A stretch of DNA of 64,000 bases from Serilophus lunatus (lineage: Eukaryota; Chordata; Aves; Passeriformes; Eurylaimidae): positions 3,392,692-3,456,691 of the forward strand of contig VXBA01001255.1 of the NCBI GenBank assembly GCA_013399895.1, in the 5' to 3' direction. Positions within the stretch are counted from its first letter, which is position 1; the number at the start of each line of letters is the position of its first letter. Under the pieces are notes generated by a model. It saw only the letters and a list, made by a program, of their open reading frames with translations, did not search any database and was not told the DNA's origin. Positions 59,400 to 64,000 of this stretch are shown piece after piece. Both the position numbers and the translations under genes were made by a program.

Positions 59400-60835
59400 T
59401 AGGATACCTTATTATCAGACTTCAATATTTCAAATACCTCTAGTGTTGAGTCTAAAGTGGATGTGGCTGGAGAGAGGAGTTACTCCTCTGCTTAGTGAAT
59501 AAAATCCCAAAGGACTAAGGGCTAAAAGATGCTGAGCACCCATTTCAATAGGTCTTCCCTCTGCAGACAAGACAAACTTGCGGTTCATACCACCCACACG
59601 TCAGGTGTGTGCCCAATGATGAGAAGAGCCAAGGGACTTTGTGGCTGAAACCTGTTCTTCTGACTGCGAGTTCAAGTGAAGCTCCCTTTGCACAGATCAA
59701 GCCAGTGAAAGGGAATTTGTTTGCCTAGATTGGGGTGAATTCTGTGTTTCTATGACTTCCCTTTTCTGATTCCTGTCCTATCTTTTTGCTCACTGACATT
59801 TCCTTGAATGCAACTGTTATATACAGAGCAAGAGTAAATGTTCAGAAATGTTTTTGGAGGCCAGCTGCAAAAGCCAGGTTAATGGTTACTTGTGTGCTAA
59901 CACAGACTCTGACCCACACGATGCAGCCAGAGCAATGGAGAGCATTGCTCTCATCTGCTCACACAGCGCAGGATGGCACAACTCAGAGACGACCTGGAGT
60001 AGTGCTGTCTCCTCACTTTGCCTCATCTCTCATTAGCAGCAGCCTCTACAGCAAGAGACACTTCTTTCAAAACTTAAAAATGAGCCTGAATGCTGTTCAA
60101 AAGCCTGCTTGTTAGAAGACTAGAAATGAGTGGCAGCCTGAGCTGTAGAGATAGAAGACAAAATATATATATATATATGAATCGTATATGCTTGCTTATA
60201 AGCCAGGATGTATAGAAACTGACCTTTCTGTTTCATCATCGCAGAGTAAACAAGCTGCATAATTTGCTCCATCCCATGAGTACTTGTCCCCTCCACACTG
60301 TCTGTCCCAATGTCACGCACTGCAGCTGCATTTGGCATTGTCACACACTGCCTCTTCCCTCTATGCTTTCCTTCTCTTTCAGCCAGTGCAGCAGGACACC
60401 CATTCTTCTGTTTTTCTTGTTTTTCCACTAAAACTATGGTCCAAATTCATCTTTATTCGGGTGTAGGGATGATCCCTAAGCAGCTGGACAGAGACAGTGT
60501 AAATGGAAAAACATAAGAGTACCTTAGGGCAGCCAAAACAGTCTCAGTTTTACTGTCTGTCTTAGATACAGAGGTTTATATGGCTGGTGCTTATCTGAAA
60601 AGGCAGAGTTCCTACTATTGGTTGAGGAAAACAAAGTTATGTCCAAGGAGAGAGAGAAAAATATAAATAGATGAGAATGGAGCTCTCAGACCTGGGCTAA
60701 TACTTGTTCAAGTACTAAGACTTGAGTTCAAACTCAATGTCATCACATTTTCAGTCTTTTTCGAGCATGTATCTGCTCCAGCTTGAAGAAAGCCTTCAAG
60801 AGAAGACCTGTTTTTCTATTTGAATTTTCCAATGC
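59400..60835. other. Non-coding stretch, no gene supported
   Basis: Contains (AT)8 at 60,163-60,178. Near 60,440 is an ancient-repeat-like phrase (CCAAATTCATCTTTATTCGG). Overlapping short frames on both strands. Confidence 0.45.
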
Positions 60836-60839
60836 TGGA

Positions 60840-60962
60840 CATTTCTAAGGTTCAGCTGGACAGGGAGCTGGGACATGTTGTCTTGACCATGCTTTTGCCA
60901 AGCAAGGTTGGACCAGTTCCTTGAAGTCCCCTTCCAACATGGTATTTATGATTCTATGAGTC
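60840..60962 (+). mobile_element. CR1 LINE 3' end
   Basis: The sequence carries the hallmark CR1 3' terminus: TTGCCAAGCAAGGTTGGACC, AGTTCCTTGAAGTCCCCTTC and CAACATGGTATTTATGATTC, then the terminal TATGAGTCTGTGAT resembling the short ATTCTATGAT repeats. Upstream GTTCAGCTGGACAGGGAGCT fits the preceding CR1 3' region. Severely 5'-truncated and without ORF. This is the best evidence for an avian (or other archosaur) source. Confidence 0.85.
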
Positions 60963-60969
60963 TGTGATA

Positions 60970-63900
60970 TGCTAGTTAAATTGCACAAAACGTTAATGCT
61001 CTCCAAGCTGAAGATCTCCATTTAGTTTTTTCTTAAGGTAAAAAAACCTGCCTCAGAAAATATATGTTCTTCACTCACAGAAGCAAACAATTACTTTATA
61101 AAAAACTGCTGCATAAAATAAGCTAAGAAAGCACCCTCCTGCAAGTACAGCAGCCTGCTAGAAGTCCTGAGTGAGCAGAGCTAGAAATCTATCACTTCGT
61201 GGAAGCTGGAAAAAATTTGCTTAACATTTTTAGCCCCGTTGATAGTTTTGCTAACCTCTCTCCCTTCTGAACATTTGAATATTTTTTAACAGCAAGTATA
61301 TAGAAACAAGGTGGTAAAGGAGCAGGGAAATTTAAGAGGAGCAAGTGAAACTGGCAATGCAGGAACTGAGACCTATCACAAAATACCAACTCTGTGGCCT
61401 GATCTTCATCTGCTCTCTAGCGGATTCCTGCACAGAGAGACTTCAAAGTTCCCCTGTCTACAAATAAATTTGATCTCCTCTAGGCTGCACACACGTATTT
61501 TGCACATAATGACAACACACAGTCCATCTCAGTGCATTTAGCCAGGAACCCTGATCCCTAAACATGACTAAATGTGGGCCCGTGTGTTACAGACACACAC
61601 CTCAGTGGTGCTGCTGAGAACCAGCCCCATGGTGCCTTTTGCAGTCGAACTGTGAAGGGCCTGGGTACCACTCAGGATAGCTGGCTTCATTTCAATCTAA
61701 CACTGAGATCTTGTTATAAAATGCGAGTATGAGCTTTTTATTTGTTCTTGACTGCTGATTTCAGGCATTCACTGAGGGATAACCATCCTTATTCTTACCA
61801 CACACCTCAGGAGCTGATAGGCAGTTATATAATCAGCCTTTTTCTCATTGTTCCAAAAGACATTTTATCCTGTGTTTCCAGATGAAGGTGAAACCATGGC
61901 CACTGAGAATTACAGATTATAGAAAGGTCAGGCTGCAGGAACACTCCCACCTGCATGCCCTGAATCCTATGCAAAGTATTTCATAAGTCTAAAGAGCAGG
62001 AAGAATAGTAAAGACTCACTGTAATGGAAATTTTGAACGTGTACTAAACCATTAAGTTTTAAGGGAGCTTTACGTGATGGGATGAGGGAAAAGCATGATT
62101 TGTGAGGAAATGAAATCATAGCTGGTAAAATCATTCTTGTCCCTTCCTCAGTGCTGAGTGCTGGAAGAGGCTGTGAAAGGTATCTGAGAGCTGGCTAGAG
62201 AAGATTCTGTCAGTGCTAGGACAGGGGACAAATTGATGAAAATCACATGAATTTTTGTGACATTTTCTGTTTTCTGACAGATTGCATTGTTGGGTGATTC
62301 AGCTGTGTGTAAACCTGTCTCCTCTCTGCTGTAACATTGAACTACCTTCATTTCTTCTCTCTCCCTTTCCGTGCTGCTCATTTGGATGGAGGTTAGGTGA
62401 CCTGCCATCCTTTATTCATGAAAGAAACCCTGTAATATATGTACGTTTGTTCTGTGTTCATGGGGTTAATTTACTTTTGGCAAAAAGTGCAGAGAAGCAG
62501 CCCTGAAGACAAAACCCCTACATTTTCCTTCCCAGAAACAGATAGTGGTATCCATGCTACAGGGGTTGTCCTGCAGGACTGTCTCCTGCCTTGTCTTGAA
62601 CAGCACAGGGAATTTCAGATACTCGTATAGTCCTTAGCCTTACTAAGATTAGGATAACTGTTCCAGGCCACTGGAAGACTTTACAGCTTCCTCTGCCTCT
62701 CCTAGCCTAAATTTGGTTGGTAGAACCATTTTTTTTTTCCTGGGGAAACACAGAGAATCGTTAGTTGTCCTGTTCTCACTGCCCAGCTGTAACTCAGAAG
62801 ACTTGCAGTACAATTTGTACTTCAACACTTCAATATTAAAAGGTGGTTTAAAAACTGATTATCTATCCCTCTTACAACAGGACCTGTCCCCATTTTTATT
62901 GTGAAATGTAATACCATCAGAAAACTCCTATTTGTCCCACTTGAGCTATTATGCAACTTCTCAGAAAGAAACCACGTTTGCCTCTGGGGAATAATAAGTC
63001 TCATTTATAGAGTAGCCCATGCATGAAATCCTCTGGGCAACTAACAAAATACAGTCTGGCTTTAAAGAAAAAAAAAAAAAAAAAAAGAAAGTCTGAGAAA
63101 ACATCTCCATGCAGTCCAATAAATGCCAAGAGGGGTGAAATAGTTTCTTAATGTTTTTACACCAAACATGGTCAGCAGTAAATGAGTGTCAAATGGATTT
63201 TTAACAGACATTTTCTGGAGTTGCATGGCTATCCTCCTCCAAACAGTTGGTAGCTGTGTGGGATGATCAGAAAAAGAAGAGAGAATACAGCTGAAAAGGT
63301 GATGGTGTCTTGACCTTCAACTCATCAGAGCACCCCTTCCGTCTCTCAGCAGCTTTCATCTAAAACTACTGAAAAAACCTAATATAGAGGTGGCTCTGCT
63401 GAACACCAAGTGACATTAATTTTACCCTCAGATGTGGAAAATAAGAAGAAAAGGCCCTCTGTTTAAAATATTTCCTGATGAAGTCTTAAGGTCCTATCCC
63501 AAGGGAGGAAATTTTGGTTTATCCCTTCAATTCATGTGAGCAAGGCAGTCTCCCTCCTGCAAAGGGGATGAAGTCATGAGGGGATCTGAGGGTTTCTGTG
63601 CCACCTTTGATGGTCTGCTGGTCCTCTGTGTCAAGGGTGGATGTTACTGAGCATTAAGCAGACATAGCACCAGCGAAAAAGTATAAAAAAGGACAATAAT
63701 ATCCCTTACTGTAATATGTGAGAAGATCCAGAGAAGAGACTGGAGACCAAAGCCAAGGGAGGTCTCCATGCCAAGGTTCTCATCCATACTTACTTTTTAA
63801 GAAGAACAAGAGCAAATTCATGATGTTATTGAAAACCAGATGATAATTTATTCAGGTACAATATATCTTTTAATATCTTCCTTCCAACTATTTTTCCTGC

Positions 63901-64000
63901 ATGTTGCAGCTTTTATTTTAATTATTGCATTCCAAATTACTTGCCTTTCAGTCAGCAAGACTGAAAGATCTTGAAAGACCCCAGAAGTAATTTATGAGCA
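60970..64000. other. Non-coding stretch, no gene supported
   Basis: Ordinary sequence to the window end, with an A19 homopolymer at 63,068-63,086. Short frames only, on both strands. No splice-flanked exon, RNA gene or further repeat was recognised. Confidence 0.5.

Noticed and set aside
1..64000. CRISPR array, integron, prophage, tRNA or rRNA genes, full-length retrovirus
   Set aside because: No regularly spaced repeats, cloverleaf sequences, paired long terminal repeats or retroviral reading frames were seen. The sequence is vertebrate nuclear DNA.

Overview
This window reads as a vertebrate nuclear genome, most likely a bird. It has no operons, no densely packed ORFs and no prokaryotic signals. 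It does have a CR1-type LINE 3' end with the typical 'GGTTGGAC...CCCTTCCAAC...ATGATTCTATGA' layout (about 60,840-60,962, + strand), an older diverged CR1 relic in reverse orientation (about 23,923-24,250), and several degraded tRNA-derived MIR/CORE-SINE pieces. Interspersed repeats are otherwise sparse, and no Alu, B1 or L1 is visible. A crocodilian or turtle cannot be strictly excluded. Everything here was read by eye; no database search was possible.

The window is dominated by non-coding DNA and looks like a gene desert or the inside of very large introns. Most open frames are short, overlap on both strands and lack splice signals. A few segments look like real or candidate exons. On the + strand, 608-714 encodes 35 residues ending in a VKEEPVEFAQ-type segment. 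On the - strand, 36,610-36,742 and 33,208-33,392 have compatible reading phases and could be consecutive exons of one gene. There is also a weaker - strand exon-like ORF at 48,421-48,615, a 199-codon - strand ORF at 58,798-59,397 with a poly(A) signal downstream, and a strongly spliced-looking but non-coding segment at 17,960-18,091. I recognise none of these proteins and assign no gene symbols.

Between about 13.9 and 20.2 kb, and in smaller blocks elsewhere (2.9, 6.6, 9.9, 31, 37.8, 44, 46.4, 48.2, 52.8 and 56.9 kb), the sequence is rich in homeodomain-like TAATTA cores, octamer-like ATGCAT/ATTTGCAT sites and scattered CpGs in otherwise AT-rich DNA. This is the texture typical of conserved non-coding enhancers around developmental regulators. 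It is an inference from composition and motifs, not from an alignment.

A single isolated CpG island lies at about 57,200-57,740, beside a very AT-rich block (about 56,160-56,880) and a CpG-containing hairpin (57,058-57,086). It is the best promoter candidate in the window. Simple repeats include a 7-bp minisatellite (19,273-19,328), a T/G-rich tract with a G-quadruplex motif (11,668-11,885), A/C-rich tracts, (AT)n runs and homopolymers. No rRNA, tRNA, CRISPR array, complete retrovirus or other intact mobile element was seen, and no clearly novel biological system could be demonstrated.
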